Source of the DNA: Lytechinus variegatus
Lineage: Eukaryota > Echinodermata > Echinoidea > Temnopleuroida > Toxopneustidae
Direction of reading: 5' to 3'
NCBI RefSeq assembly: GCF_018143015.1
Contig: NC_054746.1
Span: 14,995,532 to 15,059,531 of the forward strand
DNA: 64,000 nt
Numbering within the stretch: position 1 is the stretch's first letter; each line of letters starts with the position of its first letter. Below the pieces are notes generated by a model. That model searched no databases. It was not told the origin of the DNA and was given only the letters and a program-made list of their open reading frames with translations. Positions 43,064 to 54,900 of the stretch are shown here, piece by piece. Both the position numbers and the translations under genes were made by a program.

Positions 43064-44226
43064 CGTGGGGTAAGGTGAGCATAATTATACTGAGGGGCAA
43101 GTTGAGCCCACGGTTGAGCAACCAGCCCCGGGCACCAGCCCCAGGCAAATAATGAACGAGTCAGACATTATGGTGGTGTTATGTATTGATGACCCATTAC
43201 ATAATGGGTCATCAGTGTTTTGGTTTGTCGTCAGTGTTTTGGTTTGAAAGAAAGTACTGTTCTATTTGTTAGCTATTTTCTATAATCATTCTTATGTTTT
43301 ATTCTTGGTTTCCCTTTTTTCAAGCCGTTGAGGCTTCTGGGGATACCTTTTTCTTTCATTATTTTTTTTAATCTCAATGTTCCATGATTATATTTGTATA
43401 TTTATGTTCAAAATAATGTATGATATTTGTATGTTTTTACTTGTATATAATATTGAAAGAAATAAATGAGAGTGTTTCCTCTCTCCCACAATCAATAACC
43501 CTTAACCCCACCACATTGTTTTCAACTTTTAAACACAAAGTTCTTTTTTAGAGGGAAATCTACAAATTTCAGCCAAAAAAGTTAAAAAAAGTGTTATTTA
43601 CCCACACACATCTTTAAATGTAATAAAAAAAATAAGAACAATATTGTTAGTCAAGGTATGGATTCTCATTCTTGTCATAGTCCTTTACATGATGGATGCA
43701 TAAAAAATGTGTGGATGTAAAATTATCGCATGAAGTTAGGACTGGGGTAAGTTGAGCCAGCCAACATGGGGCAAGTTGAGCCATTATGGTAATGTATAAA
43801 AAAAAAAAAAAACCTTTTAAAAGCCATCGATATGCAGGCAGCAAGGAGCAAAACCACATGGCAGTTCTTTGACTTTTAGAGGATATTACTATTTAAAGAG
43901 AATTAGCAAGTGAAAAGACTTTAAATATAAAAAAGTAGCGTACAGGTTCTCCCCGCATACATTTTGTACATAGTTTTTGTGGATCAAATTACCCCAGAAG
44001 TGGCACAACTTACCCCACATATGGGGTCAAGTTGAACCATTTGACATCGTTTTTTTCAAAGGTCACAATGACTTTTAGTGTAGGGGTAGAAAGTTATATA
44101 TAGGTGAAAAATATTTCCCAAGAATCAAATTTAAAGGTAAGGTACTTATTTCTACAATATTATTATTCATATCAATTCTAACATGCAAAATGCAAAAAGT
44201 GTCACAACTTACCCCGCCACCCCCTA
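43064..44226 (-). mobile_element. inverted, diverged copy of the 867 bp TIR element
   Basis: Read on the minus strand from 44226 it follows 20985-21851 closely: ggggtaagttgtgacacttt, tgcattttgcatgttagaat, acctttgaaaaaaac, then the internal ggggtaagttgtgcca sites and the tcatcaatacat..ccaccataatgtctga part. About 300 bases at 43205-43500 are extra and look like a LINE 3' end. The terminus at 43064 is degraded next to the LINE at 41788-43060. Confidence 0.75.
43205..43500 (+). mobile_element. LINE-like 3' end inside the TIR element
   Basis: This extra block is absent from the other copy at 21.7 kb. It contains caagccgttgaggcttctgg and ends in ttgaaagaaataaatgagag, typical of LINE 3' untranslated sequence. 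It has no coding part, so the family is only inferred. Confidence 0.45.
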
Positions 44227-44800
44227 CTAATGAGCATTTTCCGTTGTATTTTTCAACTTTGTCAGAGAAAATAATGCATTAAAATCACCCAAAACAAACT
44301 GTCATGATTCTGTGAGTTTTTTTTAGCACAAATTTGATTCGATAGATGAAAAAATACAAATAAAGAAGATTGGAAACAAGATACATTGTACTAAGACTCC
44401 TCCCATGGTACCGCGTCCTGTCAAAATTGGCCAATTGAGCAAAATACTGATTTTTCAACTTTGTATAAAATAACCCGAAAACCCCTTAAAACCAGCCCTT
44501 GTGGTTCTGAGGGGTTTTCTGACATCAGGTTTCATTGATATATTAAAAAAATAAATAATAAGCTAATAAAGAAGATACGAGGATGTTTGATTTGGGGTCT
44601 CTCTCTCGCCGCACCGCGTCCTGTCAAATTTGGCCAAAACTGTGCAAAATAGTGATTTTTAAATTTTTCAATTTTCAATGCATCAGAAACCCTTCAAAAC
44701 CACAAGGAATGGGTATGAGGGGTTTCCTAGCATCAAGTTGAATCGATATACAAAAATAAAGAATACTGAAAGTTTAAGGACGTATGTATCCAATAGACGA
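44225..44800 (+). repeat. tandem repeat, about 200 bp period
   Basis: Nearly three units are present. accgcgtcctgtcaaa occurs at about 44410 and 44617, aataaagaa at about 44360, 44561 and 44757, and atttttcaactttgt or a near relative at about 44250, 44452 and 44663. Units are diverged and non-coding. Confidence 0.6.
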
Positions 44801-45589
44801 TATTTGCAACCGGCATGGAGAGAGAACTTTTTATTTTTTTTTTATTGAAAAGAATTTGTATTTTGCTTCGTTATTGATGCGAGTGAAAAGAGCGAGCTAA
44901 AAATTTGTTATATGCCAATCTGAAAACTGGACCTTCTAAACACATTACTAAATTAAATTATATGTCAATGAAAAGAAAAGCCAAAGTGAAGCATTTTGAT
45001 ACACTGACCCCAAAGGGAAAAGGCACTGTTTAAGAGATTGTATTATTAAGAGAACATTGATGTTAATGATGGGGCCGCGAATTGGGGCGATTTATACCTA
45101 AAACGTGGACACTTCCCCTCCCCCTTTTATTCCCCCCCCCCTTTTAAAGGGGGGGGGGATTCGCGGAAGTATAAGCCCCCCTCACCGTCTATGGGCATGG
45201 TAAATCATGTTTTGTTGTCGTTCAATTTGGAGACTGTTTATCATCACTTCAAATGATTAAATCGTTTTTTCATAAGATGCCCCATCTTGACTGAAATGTT
45301 TATTCACAATTCACAATCTTAGATGACATGAATTCAACACAATGAAGGTAAGTGGATATTAAACTGTCTCAAACAAACGTCACTCGTCAGTACTCGGTGA
45401 GGTATGCATTGTGTTTGAAACTATTGAACATTACGTTTTGTTCAAAATATGAGAAACAGAGACGCATAATGTAAAAATAAACCCTGTAATTTAATGGCCC
45501 GCATATACGCTGGGTGGCCCGCCGGGTGGTAATGGTTACCTAGGATTATGTTTATGCCTAACTTGCCTTTTCACGAAAATCTTACATCA
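44801..45589. other. repeat debris, no gene seen
   Basis: Includes a gagcgagctaaaaatttgtt word (about 44893) like the interior of the hAT-like element at 60 kb. A C/G palindrome (ccccccccccttttaaaggg) lies near 45134-45158. Confidence 0.4.
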
Positions 45590-45716
45590 CAAGCGTTATT
45601 TATTTTGTCAATTATATAATTGACAATTTTAATTGTATATATTGTGTAATTTTACATATTTGTTTGTATAAAGCTGAACAGGCTACTCTGGATAAAGATT
45701 TGAAATAAATAAATAA
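45590..45716 (+). mobile_element. LINE 3' tail relic
   Basis: aagctgaacaggctactctg followed by a gaaataaataaataa tail matches the 3' end of the LINE at 56.2-58.5 kb (agaactgaacaggcctaccc, then aaaataaataaa). Only the last hundred or so bases remain. Confidence 0.55.
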
Positions 45717-46005
45717 TTTGATATTTGGAATTTGCTTTTCGGCGAAGTCAAAAGTTATTACAGAGTCTGGTTTATACTATGTATATATTACAAATGGATT
45801 CACCTCACCGTTGCCATATGATTTTTCCCCCCTCAGCCATAGTCCTACTTACGAAAGTGACTGGTGTGTATTATCTGGAAAGATTGAAGAGCGCCATCAT
45901 AATTCTACTACTGCTACTCTGAATTTCAGAAGCTACTGATTTTATAATATATTTGACACTGCTAATTTTTATAATTTTATCTTGTAAGCTCTCGGTCAGA
46001 CTTTT

Positions 46006-46130
46006 TTGAAAGTTTCTTTTTCTTCTTTTCTTTCTTTCTTTCTTTTTTTTTCTTTCTTCTTCTTCTTCTTCCTCTTCCTTTTCTTCTTTCTTCTTCCTCC
46101 TCGTTTTTATTCGTCTTTTCCTTCTCCTTT
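46006..46130 (+). repeat. CT-rich microsatellite
   Basis: Runs of ttctttctttct, then tcttcttcttcctcttcctt. It directly precedes the MITE at 46140. Confidence 0.75.
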
Positions 46131-46139
46131 AATTAATTT

Positions 46140-46879
46140 TACACTGTGAAAAAATTGGGCAATATTTTACCCAATATTTTGCCCAACGTTGGGCCGATAG
46201 TCAACCCTACCAACTACTGGGCAATATTTTACCCAACGTTGTTGGGGCATTAATGTGCCCAACTGTTGGGTAATATTTTGAACTACATTTTGGGGACATT
46301 AATTTGCCCAACTTTTTAATAAAGTTATTAACCCAACATCTGGGCAAGGCCTACACTCACTTCGTGTACCTGGTCCGTGTCGATCCGGAGACCTTATCCG
46401 AAAGTGCTTTGCATGCACAATAACGCTGCATACAAGTGCAAGTGCATATCTCAAGTGAGTGAAGCAAAAACAAAACAGCGTCAGATATATGTCATGTATG
46501 TAGGCCTATTCTGACAAATTCCTTACAAATTATGCTTAACGTAAAGTCCAAAATAAAAAATTAAAAAAACGTTTAAGCAACTCATCTATGAAAGATTCAG
46601 CGAGGCTCCCCAGCCCCCAGTCATCTAGAAGCTCCTCCATATCTTATCGACCGTGTGTAGCATGCTGCAAGCGCAACTCGTGATCGTAAAGTTTCGCAAC
46701 ATTTACCACTCAGCAGGGCAATTACTAGCCCAACAATTGGACATCTGTATTTTGGCAGCGGCAGAGTAAAAATTTGCCTAAGTATTGGGCACATAATGCC
46801 CAACAAAACAATAACCAACGTATATATTACCCAACAAAAAAATGACCAACGTAAATTTACTCTTTTTTTTCACAGTGTA
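46140..46879. mobile_element. 736 bp element with cactgtgaaaaa ends and TA duplication
   Basis: TA followed by cactgtgaaaaaattgggca at the left, and ttttttttcacagtg followed by TA at 46878-46879 on the right. The sub-ends carry repeated gggcaatattttaccca and acccaac words in both orientations. No transposase is encoded. Termini and TA duplication match the smaller MITE at 6875-7126, so they are probably one TA-inserting family. Confidence 0.7.
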
Positions 46880-49255
46880 CTGACCTCTCTTTGTCCTTTC
46901 TATCCCTCTGAAATGAAATGCCACCAATGTAGGGTTTAGAAAGTGGTTAATTCTCCCTGCTCCACCCCTTCGGAATTCGTGAAAAGCTCCCCCCCCCCCC
47001 TCCTTTTTTTTTACTTGCTTGAGATTTTTTTTCAGAAATATGCCATCATTACATCAAATAAAATATTTATTTCGCTACTGAATCAATGGCATTTATTTTC
47101 ATATCCCTTAATGATTTGTTCAATAATTTCAAGTTTAAAAAGGTGACATTGAGCTAAAGTGTCAAGCCAAAGCGAGAAAATTCGATTTGATCGAAAACAC
47201 TGACTTCCTTTTGTCATAATCTGATATGTAAAACATCATGAATCAGATTTCGTAAAAAGAGTACCTGTAACTGTAAGTGAACCCCCGTTTTGAGTAATGT
47301 TGCTTTTAAATGCACAATAATACGACGAGGTTTTTAGCATGCACACCCAATCGTCTGACATTTCAAACTCTCACTTTGCTGGACCTTGACGCGTCGATAA
47401 TGCATATAGTATTGTGGCAAAGAATGAAGTGATGGGGTTCGCCAAAAGGTGTGAGGTATATTGTTTCGTGTTGAACAAGGGTGAGTGTGGGTGTGGGTGT
47501 GTTATCATAATTCGGATGGGTGGGGATTTGAATATATTTGGTTATTTATCGTAGAGACATCTGGGGGGGGGGTCTGACTACCATAAGTAAAAGGTATTAA
47601 TTTAATTACTTGTGGTGTACGAAAACACAAATAGTTACTTAAAGGGCATAATGGAATATACACAAATTTTAGTGGACAGTTATCATATTTGTAACAGCTT
47701 GAATATAGGATTTAGGAAACGTGGCTTGTTAGAGAACAAACCATTTCTTCCTAGAAACTAGGGAGGATACGGCACATTTCTAAACAATTTATAATTTTTG
47801 TTACAATGTAAATTGGAGAAAAAAAAGAAAAGTTCTACTTCACTCAAATCATATGCAAGATTCGTGTAATATTTTTATAACCATTCGATAATGTTCTCTG
47901 CAGCCATGATATCAATTATTAAAACAAGATTCTCATTAGTTTCATGCATTGTCGGGGCACTAATAATGTGATTAACAATGCTTAACAATATTATATTCTC
48001 TAAATGATATTGTGTGATATCAAAAATTCCTTCAGTTTAAAGATGATGTTTATATCTCATTGCACCTCTTGAATCTTTCGTAAATTTCGGCAATCTTTCA
48101 GCATCTAACAACAAATGAATCCGCGAATCTTTTTAAAGCGTTTCTATATTTTTAAGCAAAGAAAGGCATGCTCCATGTTTTCTTGAATAAATCATATGGG
48201 GAAAGACTTTTATATTACGATGTTAAATCAAAGATACACCTTCCTTCAAACTCAGATCTTCAACTCTAAAGCAATTATTAAAGGTGTGAAACTAAAAAAA
48301 GCCCTGTAGTTCAATAAGCAAAATGTATGATAATTTCAAGACAACTTCATACATCCTCAAAGCACAATTGCTTTCATGAGCGAATATTTTTGTCTTTATC
48401 ACTCTGCTCGTTTATCACATCAGCCCCATTCAACAATATTCATTTTTATATTATTTTCTCACATCCTGAAATTGTTTCACAGTTTTTCAAAAGCTATGTT
48501 GGTATATTCATCACTTATACTACGGACTATTTGCCCAAAGCGTGATGCTAAAGTGTATCACAAAACGCATTTCCCCATTACCGTTGAATTATTCATGGAT
48601 TTCGCCTTTTGGCTTTGGCGAGTGTCTCAATGTTTCAACCATTTTGTTCAATTTCTTCAATTCATCCTATTTTTACCATGGAGAAAAGAAAAATAACCGT
48701 TCCTCCAATATTATTATTAAAGCCTAGCTGTTTAAAGTTTTGGTAAAGGGCCAGTAATATTAACTTCTAGTATATTTAAGTATTATCGAACATTACAATA
48801 TTACACGTAGTAGTCAATGAATGCATTTTTACCCATTCGATTTAAATTCTTTATTTTTTTTTTAGATTTAAATTTTCCTGCCGTTAGGATTTAGATTTTA
48901 ATATAGCGCCCCTCTCGGTCCTTTTTTTTAAATATAAAAAAAGCAGTTTAAGTAATCACTCTACATATTTACTCAGCTATTAACAATGATTATATCCCAA
49001 TATGTCTTTAGACCATTTTCATTCTTCAGAAGGTGAAAATATGCAGATATTTTGATGAAACATGGGTGTTTTTTTTTTCATTTACTAATATAGCGTTATA
49101 CAATACCCCTTTATACTTTTCTTTTATGTGTGTTTCTGTCCCTTCCTCTTTCTGCTTCTCTTCATCTTTATGCTCCTCTTCACCAGCAACTATTTTTAAA
49201 GTCATTAAAAGGTGACCTCCTTCCCTTTGTAGCTGCAACCCCGTTACACTCCCTC
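46880..49255. other. AT-rich DNA, no gene seen
   Basis: About 2.4 kb with poly-C/poly-T runs near 46990, a (GT)-rich patch near 47483-47503 and a poly-G run near 47563. Three overlapping plus-strand frames at 48327-48727 lack splice signals and motifs and are not called. Confidence 0.45.
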
Positions 49256-49560
49256 CCCCAATATGTATATATATATATATATACTGAAGATAAATGGTAA
49301 TGCTTTCAATGCCAATATAGTTTTTATTTACTCAAATTTTCGACGGACCTCCGTCTTCTTCAGGAGTATATATATTATATATATTATATATATATAATAT
49401 ATATAATATATATATATATATCATATAATATATATAATATATATATTATATAATATATATATTATATAAAATATATATATTATATAATATATATATTATA
49501 TAATATATATACACATTATAATATATATACACATTATATATATATATATATATATGCTAC
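49256..49560. repeat. (TA)n microsatellite around a small element
   Basis: Two long tata stretches (49267-49284 and 49367-49555) border gaagataaatggtaatgctt and cgacggacctccgtcttctt. The latter is a palindromic scrap of an unidentified repeat. Confidence 0.7.
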
Positions 49561-50357
49561 TATCCCCCACCCTCACTCCTTTCCCACATTCATCCAACTG
49601 GAGATTCAGCTGAGCGTGGATAACTGAAAGAGAGTTTAGGCTACATGAATCATGCAAGCGATGCCCATAAATAGCCAACCCCCTACCTATTTATCGATGA
49701 ACTTTTACAGTGTTTTCTAGGCCACTGAACATCGGTGCTTCCGAGGCCTTCCCGGTCCCCAGGAAACCGGTATTGATCCGTGTTGCACTTATCCAGTCGG
49801 ATCTCGATCAAAGAAGGGGGGGGGGTGGAGGGGCGGGTGTATCCGCGGTTTAAAACGGAAAAGTGGTCGGGGGATTCTTATCATTTCAAATTCAAGTGTT
49901 GTTTATATTTTGATCACATAAGTTCTGCAAAAATATACTGATATTGAGAATATACAATGTTGCATTTCTGTAACATTCCCTCTCTCTTTGTTTTCGGGGA
50001 TTTTTTGTTTTGTTTTGTTTGTTTTTAAAGGTTAATAGGGACAGAGCCATTGAATATTAAGACTGCTTGCAGTTCTAAAAGAAATTTATTTAAGTAAAAA
50101 AAGTAAAGTGACTAATTATGGAAAGCATTTGGTCAAATCCCATGACAAGACCTCCGTCCGGTCTTCCCTCCACCATATACACCCACCACTCTATCTCCCC
50201 CTCTCCCCCTCTCTCTCTTTCTCTCTCAACTATCCCTCAGTCCTACCCCACCCCCTGTTTCTGTTTTGTTCGTCTTTATCCTTATATCTTCTTCCTATCT
50301 TGTCTGAGTCTGTCCAACTATTCTTGTATTATCGACTATATTCCTTTTCCCACCTAG
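49561..50357. other. no supported gene
   Basis: G- and C-rich patches (49815-49840) and a CT-rich run at 50150-50260. The pyrimidine run ending ccttttcccacctag at 50357 is a strong plus-strand acceptor; see the entry at 50358. Confidence 0.4.
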
Positions 50358-50675
50358 GTTACCACTCTTCTACAAAGAGCCTCCATTGGGTGAAGGATCT
50401 CCCCCAATCTTCGGTAGATAGCAACTTGTTCCGGAAGTGCCCTCTCCATTCATCCGTTATGCATGCAGGAGGATTTTTAAGCACCATGCACATACAGGCC
50501 CCGATTCTTGCAACGGATAGACCTACCGCCCAGGGGGCAATGAAGAACGGGGGTGAGAAGGTTGAACTGTGGAGTTCATCCCAGTGCTTGATGAGCTGCC
50601 CGAGGTAGGCATGCGATGCTCGATATGAAATATGAAATGATAGGAGACTCTTGATCCCGTAAGTGGGCCTGAGAA
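50358..50675 (-). CDS. candidate last exon of a two-exon gene (strand uncertain)
   Basis: This segment has visibly higher GC than its surroundings and open frames on both strands. On the minus strand the acceptor cattgtttttctcag precedes about 50675. The frame runs about 102 codons (LGQLIKHWDELHSSTF, FFIAPWAVGLSVARIGACM, DWGRSFTQWRLFVEEW) to a TAA at 50359. The tryptophan richness and a hydrophobic segment look genuine. It joins in phase with the ATG exon at 54671-54852. On the plus strand, acceptor ccttttcccacctag (exon start 50358) and donor cccgag|gtaggc (50604) also bracket an open frame. I prefer minus because of the phase match and composition. No family is recognised. Confidence 0.4.
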
Positions 50676-50847
50676 AAACAATGGATGGGGCGTTATGCAT
50701 ATTGATGCTAGAAACGTCGCTTGAGAATAAAAGTCACGGTGTATCTTGGAAAGACTGTGGCAACGATTCACTATTATCCGTGAAAAGAGCACATGTTCTA
50801 ATAAAGTTAATTTAATTTGAAATCATTATTTAAGATATTATTGAAGG

Positions 50848-51640
50848 TTTGATGCATGGACGGCGGAGCGAAGTTGAAAGTTGGGGCACAGGGGAAAAAG
50901 GGCACATTTTCTCAGAACACCCCCCCCAAAAAATGACTTATCTACAATCGTGAAATGAGCAAAAAAATTGAGGGGGCTAAATATTTTGTATCATGAAAAA
51001 TTCATAAGAAGCTACCCCACTCACATTACTCATGAAATTTAACCCACGTAGGATTATTTTTAGAAGTTTTTTTTTCCTTCATGAGTAGTAACATATAAAA
51101 ATTCGAATATTGTTTTCGTGTTTCAAAGGGGCACTCGTTAACACATAAAACTGATACTTATCAAATGAAAGGGGCACAGAACACGTTCGTGAGGGGCACT
51201 TTTCTTGGTAAAATGGGCATTGATACGAGAAAGAGCACCTACAAAAAGGCAAAGGGGCACTTGCTAATGGCATAAACCGGGTTTTCTCAGGTATGAAAGG
51301 GGCGCAGAACACGTTCGTGAGAGGCATTTTTTGTAAAAATTGGCAATGATACGACAAATGGCACTTGCTAACACATAAAACGGATCCTTCTCAGGAGAAA
51401 GGGGCACTGAAAACGTTCGAGAGGGGACATTTTTGTAAAATATTGGCACTTGTATGAGAAAGGGCACTAGTAACACCGAAAATCGGGTCCTCATCAGATG
51501 AAAGGGGCAAAGAACACGTTCGTGAGGGGCATTCTTCTTGCATAAAAAGGGCACCATTTAAGTGCTTCAAATTGATCCTGGGGGAGCGGGCAGCGGGGCA
51601 CAGTGCCCTCCGCCCCAGGCTCGCCGCCCCTGGTTTTATG
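50848..51640. mobile_element. hAT-like element, 777 bp, internal tandem repeat
   Basis: Flanking octamers gtttgatg (50848-50855) and gttttatg (51633-51640) match at seven of eight bases. The termini catggacggcggagc and ggctcgccgcccctg are imperfect complements. Inside, units of about 100-127 bases repeat aaaggggcac, cacgttcgtgaggggca and gataaaa-type blocks at least four times (51184, 51311, 51411, 51515). The minus-strand frames across it are by-products of the repeat. No transposase. Confidence 0.65.
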
Positions 51641-52589
51641 AAAATCCATCAAATAAAACATAGTTTTGAAGTCTCTTGATTTTTTTATTTTATTTGTGAC
51701 GTCTTATGAGAGCAGTATATTTGTTTAATATTACTTCCAAATATCCCCCTTAACACTTAAATGTCACTTTAATAATTCGAGTAATTTGTGATCTCTCACG
51801 TAGTGGGGAAAAAAGAGGAGAAAGATAAGACAAAAAAGAGAGGAAAACTTAAGAAAATAGAAACAGAAGAATAGAATAGTGACGTTTGGGTGTTTAACTC
51901 CATGGTACTCTAGTCCCCTATTGTTCAAATGTGGAAAGTGACGTCACCATTGGTTTATCTTGTCTCCCCCACCCATAAAAACAAATTACCCTGGCACCCC
52001 CCTGGTAAGAAAATATAATTTTCATCAAATGGATACCGATATAGGCTTTCTAAAACATTTTATAGTTACATTTAAATCATTTACAGGAAGGCTTTGTGCC
52101 GTTTGTTTACTTAAGCCTTGGTATCATGAGTGGATTCTACAGAAAACAAAATGTTTTATAAAAATATAATGCCGGTATATGTGCCTCCAGCAATATTGAA
52201 ATTGCAAATAATAATTCGATTGCTTTCAGGCATATATGCACAACGATTTAATCAGTTTACCAACAGAAAGATATAAAGGAAGTGGAATACAGAGAGGCGA
52301 AGAGTAATTACAGAGAAATAAGATCGCGAAAAGATGGCGGTTTAGCAACGCTTTCGGCGATAATATTTAAAATCAAGAAAACCGGGTTCATTTTAATCGT
52401 TGAAAAATCTAATAGTCTGTCAGCAAAAGCATGCACATGGCTATATATCTTCATCGAGGACAGAGTTAATTACAGATATCTCCCCTCGAGTATTCAACAC
52501 TTTCATCAAAAACATTCATTTTGCTGTACCACAACTAGATGTGCTGATACTATCATAGCATACGCTGCGCACTGATGTCGGCCTTGAAC
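51641..52589. other. no supported gene
   Basis: Mostly AT-rich; a purine-rich patch at 51805-51875. The 97-codon frame at 52282-52575 has no supporting signal. Under the 50.4/54.9 kb gene model this is intron. Confidence 0.4.
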
Positions 52590-52705
52590 AAAGAAAAAGA
52601 AGAAGAGGAGGAGGAATAAGAAGAAAAATAGGAGGACGGGAGGAAGAGGAGGAAGAAGAAGGAGGAGGAGAGGAAGAAGATGATGAAGGAAAAGAAAAAG
52701 GTCTT
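52590..52705 (+). repeat. purine-rich microsatellite
   Basis: Irregular aag/agg triplets (gaagaagaggaggaggaat, then aggaagaggaggaagaagaa). Frames on the opposite strand are low-complexity Ser/Phe runs. Confidence 0.8.
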
Positions 52706-53310
52706 TTGTTTAAACGCGCCTTTATTGTTAGATCGACGCACCCTTTTTTCAATTTTACTTCCACAATGCTTCTCCTTATTAGGAGCTCATTTTATGGCGT
52801 CACTTCTACATGTAATATTCTAAATGTTTGTAAATTATCTGCATTTCGTTAATTACTAAGCTTTCCTATTCATAGCTGCCAGGGTAGTACCATGACGTCA
52901 TTACTGCGTGTAAATCTTTAAACCATTGTGACGTCAATACTTGCAGGTTTTAAGAGAGACTCGTTATTTACATTACTATTCAGTTGCTCCAGGTTCATGC
53001 TGATGTTCCCTGGTAAATCGGGATCGTTTCATGAAACTATCTGTTAGTGATTTTCCACCAACTGTTATAAGCCACTGAAATGCTTTGAGCTGATTGGCTG
53101 ACGGCAAATTTGTCGGAGAAAACCCGTCTAAAAGACCCTCCGTGAAACGTCTTGCGTGAACTCGAGAAGTCGAGGAGAGGGAATGAATCGGTTCATTTTC
53201 TCCTCAGGGAATACAGCCAACGTTCAACAATTAAAGTAATGAATAAACGAATTAGGGGCGGACATAGGGTTCTCTGATAGAACGAAGGGGGAGGCGGTCA
53301 GTTTTACTTT
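52706..53310. other. no supported gene
   Basis: Non-repetitive at this resolution, with three ga/tgacgtca-type words (tgacgtcattac near 52892, tgacgtcaatac near 52929). No exon is seen. Confidence 0.35.
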
Positions 53311-53560
53311 ATTTATGATAATAATAATGATGATAATGGTCATGATGATAATGATGATGATGATGATAATGATAATGATCAAGATGCTGCTGCTGCTGAT
53401 GATGGTAATGATGACGACGACGATGATGATGATGATAATAATGATGATGATGATGACGACGACGACGATGATGATGATGATAATAATAATAATGATTACG
53501 ACAATAATAATGATAATAATGATGATGATAATATTAATAATAACCAAGTCATACATGAAT
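53311..53560 (+). repeat. (ATG/AAT/ACG)n triplet microsatellite
   Basis: About 250 bases of gatgatgat, gataataat and gacgacgac triplets. Long Ile/Val and Met runs in the frames are artefacts. Confidence 0.9.
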
Positions 53561-54171
53561 AAATGACTCCAAGGCATTCTCAAGGCGCCTAACAATTCAT
53601 CAACAATTATTATTCAACATAAAGTCAACCTAAATTCAACATAGTAAACATTGAAGTGTAAATAGTATGAAATCATGCATAAATTAAAAAAAATGAAATC
53701 AAACAGCATTTCATAAAGAGAAAGAGAGTTTACCAAGATATTAAGAGATATTAATGAGAAATAAAATAGGTTTTCCCGCTTCTTTGGAATGACGTGATAG
53801 GTTACTGAATATACGTGATAGTTTTGTGATAGTCCAGATAAGGGGCGGCGACCTGTATAGGAGAGGGCAACCGCTCCTTCTATGATATCCTTTATTTGAT
53901 GAAACAAAAAGAGAAAAGGGGGAGGGATTAACTCTATATGATATACCTAATATTCATTTATGGAAAACTGGCATCACCAATAACTTTTGTCTTTTCAATA
54001 ATAAAGGTGCACTATAATGCTATCCATATACTGATAACTAAACCATTATTTTAAATGTTTGTTATGTAACCAAATACGTTTATTACTATATGAGTTAACA
54101 AGTGTTACAGCTAGTCTGTTGTTATTACGTCTGGTTACATTATGTCTCATGAAGCTGTCTGGAAGACCACG
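53561..54171. other. no supported gene
   Basis: AT-rich sequence. A minus-strand 97-codon frame at 53614-53907 has no splice site or motif and is not called. Confidence 0.4.
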
Positions 54172-54420
54172 TTTTCACACAGCAAAAACTGTGGTGTTAA
54201 CCGGTGTACATAGAGGACCACACCAGTTATTTTACACCGCTGTTAAATTGGTGGTGTTAGTTTTACACCTATAGGTGTTATTACAACACCTTTGGTTGTT
54301 ACATTTACACTCTTTAGTGTTATGTTCAATCTTTAGAGTGTTATTTTAACACCTCAGTGTGTGGTCCTCTATTAACACTAATTGGTGTCAGTTTTAACAC
54401 CACAGTTTTTGATGTGAAAT
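54172..54420. mobile_element. MITE with tttcaca termini, about 245 bp
   Basis: The left end is tttcacacagcaaaaactgt then ggtgttaa and tagaggaccacac. The right end is gtgtggtcctcta..ttttaacaccacagttttt then gatgtgaaa, its diverged complement. The centre repeats gtgttattttaacacc-type words. Non-coding. Confidence 0.7.
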
Positions 54421-54670
54421 CCAATCTCTGTTGTTGACAAGAATGCAAAGTCTACAAGTACCACAATATAAGGTTACTTATTAATGAGTGAGTTTCACTC
54501 GCTTTTCACTTCATAGTGACATCAACATTCACTGAATTTAGAGTGAATTTATGTGAACATAACTATGAACATTTCACATAAATTTCCATTAAAAAACATA
54601 TATCAAAATGATGATGGTTACGAGACAACAACCATCACTCAAATAAGGATAATTAAGCGACTGCGTTTAC

Positions 54671-54852
54671 TTTTCGGACCAATATCGCATTATCTGCAAG
54701 CGTTTTTCAGATAGTGTTGGGCGGTAATAAAATACTGCCCAGAGATTGTAATTAGATTTTGGATCGATATACGGTTTCAGTACCGATTGTATCGTTGCAA
54801 AGCATCCGAGTATACAAATAACATTCAATTTACTCGTTTCGCTAGTCGCCAT
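54671..54852 (-). CDS. candidate first coding exon with YY1-type start
   Basis: On the minus strand the context ccaaATATGGCGAC places the ATG (54852-54850) inside AANATGGCG, the YY1 motif that often spans start codons of housekeeping genes. The frame (MATSETSKLNVICILGCFA, then IDPKSNYNLWAVFYYRPTL and RLQIMRYWSE) stays open 60 codons to a donor, gaaaa|gtaaac, and leaves two bases that fit the exon ending at 50675. Residues about 9-25 form a likely membrane segment or signal anchor. Within 50 bases upstream are TGACGT (54879-54884) and an ETS-type CCGGAA (54889-54894), no TATA box. The protein is not recognised. The phase match to the downstream exon could be chance. Confidence 0.45.
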
Positions 54853-54900
54853 ATTTGGAAGGTGTTTCAATTATCGAATGACGTGTTGCCGGAAAACTTG
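54853..54900 (-). promoter_or_regulatory. TATA-less promoter candidate
   Basis: Read on the minus strand towards the ATG at 54852, an ETS-type site (ttttccggcaa) is followed by acgtca and then the YY1-type start region. This is the arrangement of many animal housekeeping promoters. Motif matches this short are weak evidence alone; the clustering next to an exon-like ATG frame is what makes it worth noting. Confidence 0.3.

Noticed and set aside
49256-49560. CRISPR-like alternation of repeats and spacers
   Set aside because: It is an imperfect (TA)n microsatellite in an animal genome, with no regular spacing.
50108-50357. N-terminal Ser/Leu/Pro-rich part of a 166-codon plus-strand frame
   Set aside because: This part is a CT-rich low-complexity tract that looks like the pyrimidine tract before an acceptor, not coding DNA.
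51079-51557. Two overlapping Cys/Pro-rich minus-strand frames
   Set aside because: They follow the tandem units inside the hAT-like element at 50856-51632 and have no separate support.
53224-53595. Long Ile/Val and Met-rich frames on both strands
   Set aside because: They are translations of a triplet microsatellite and have no protein character.
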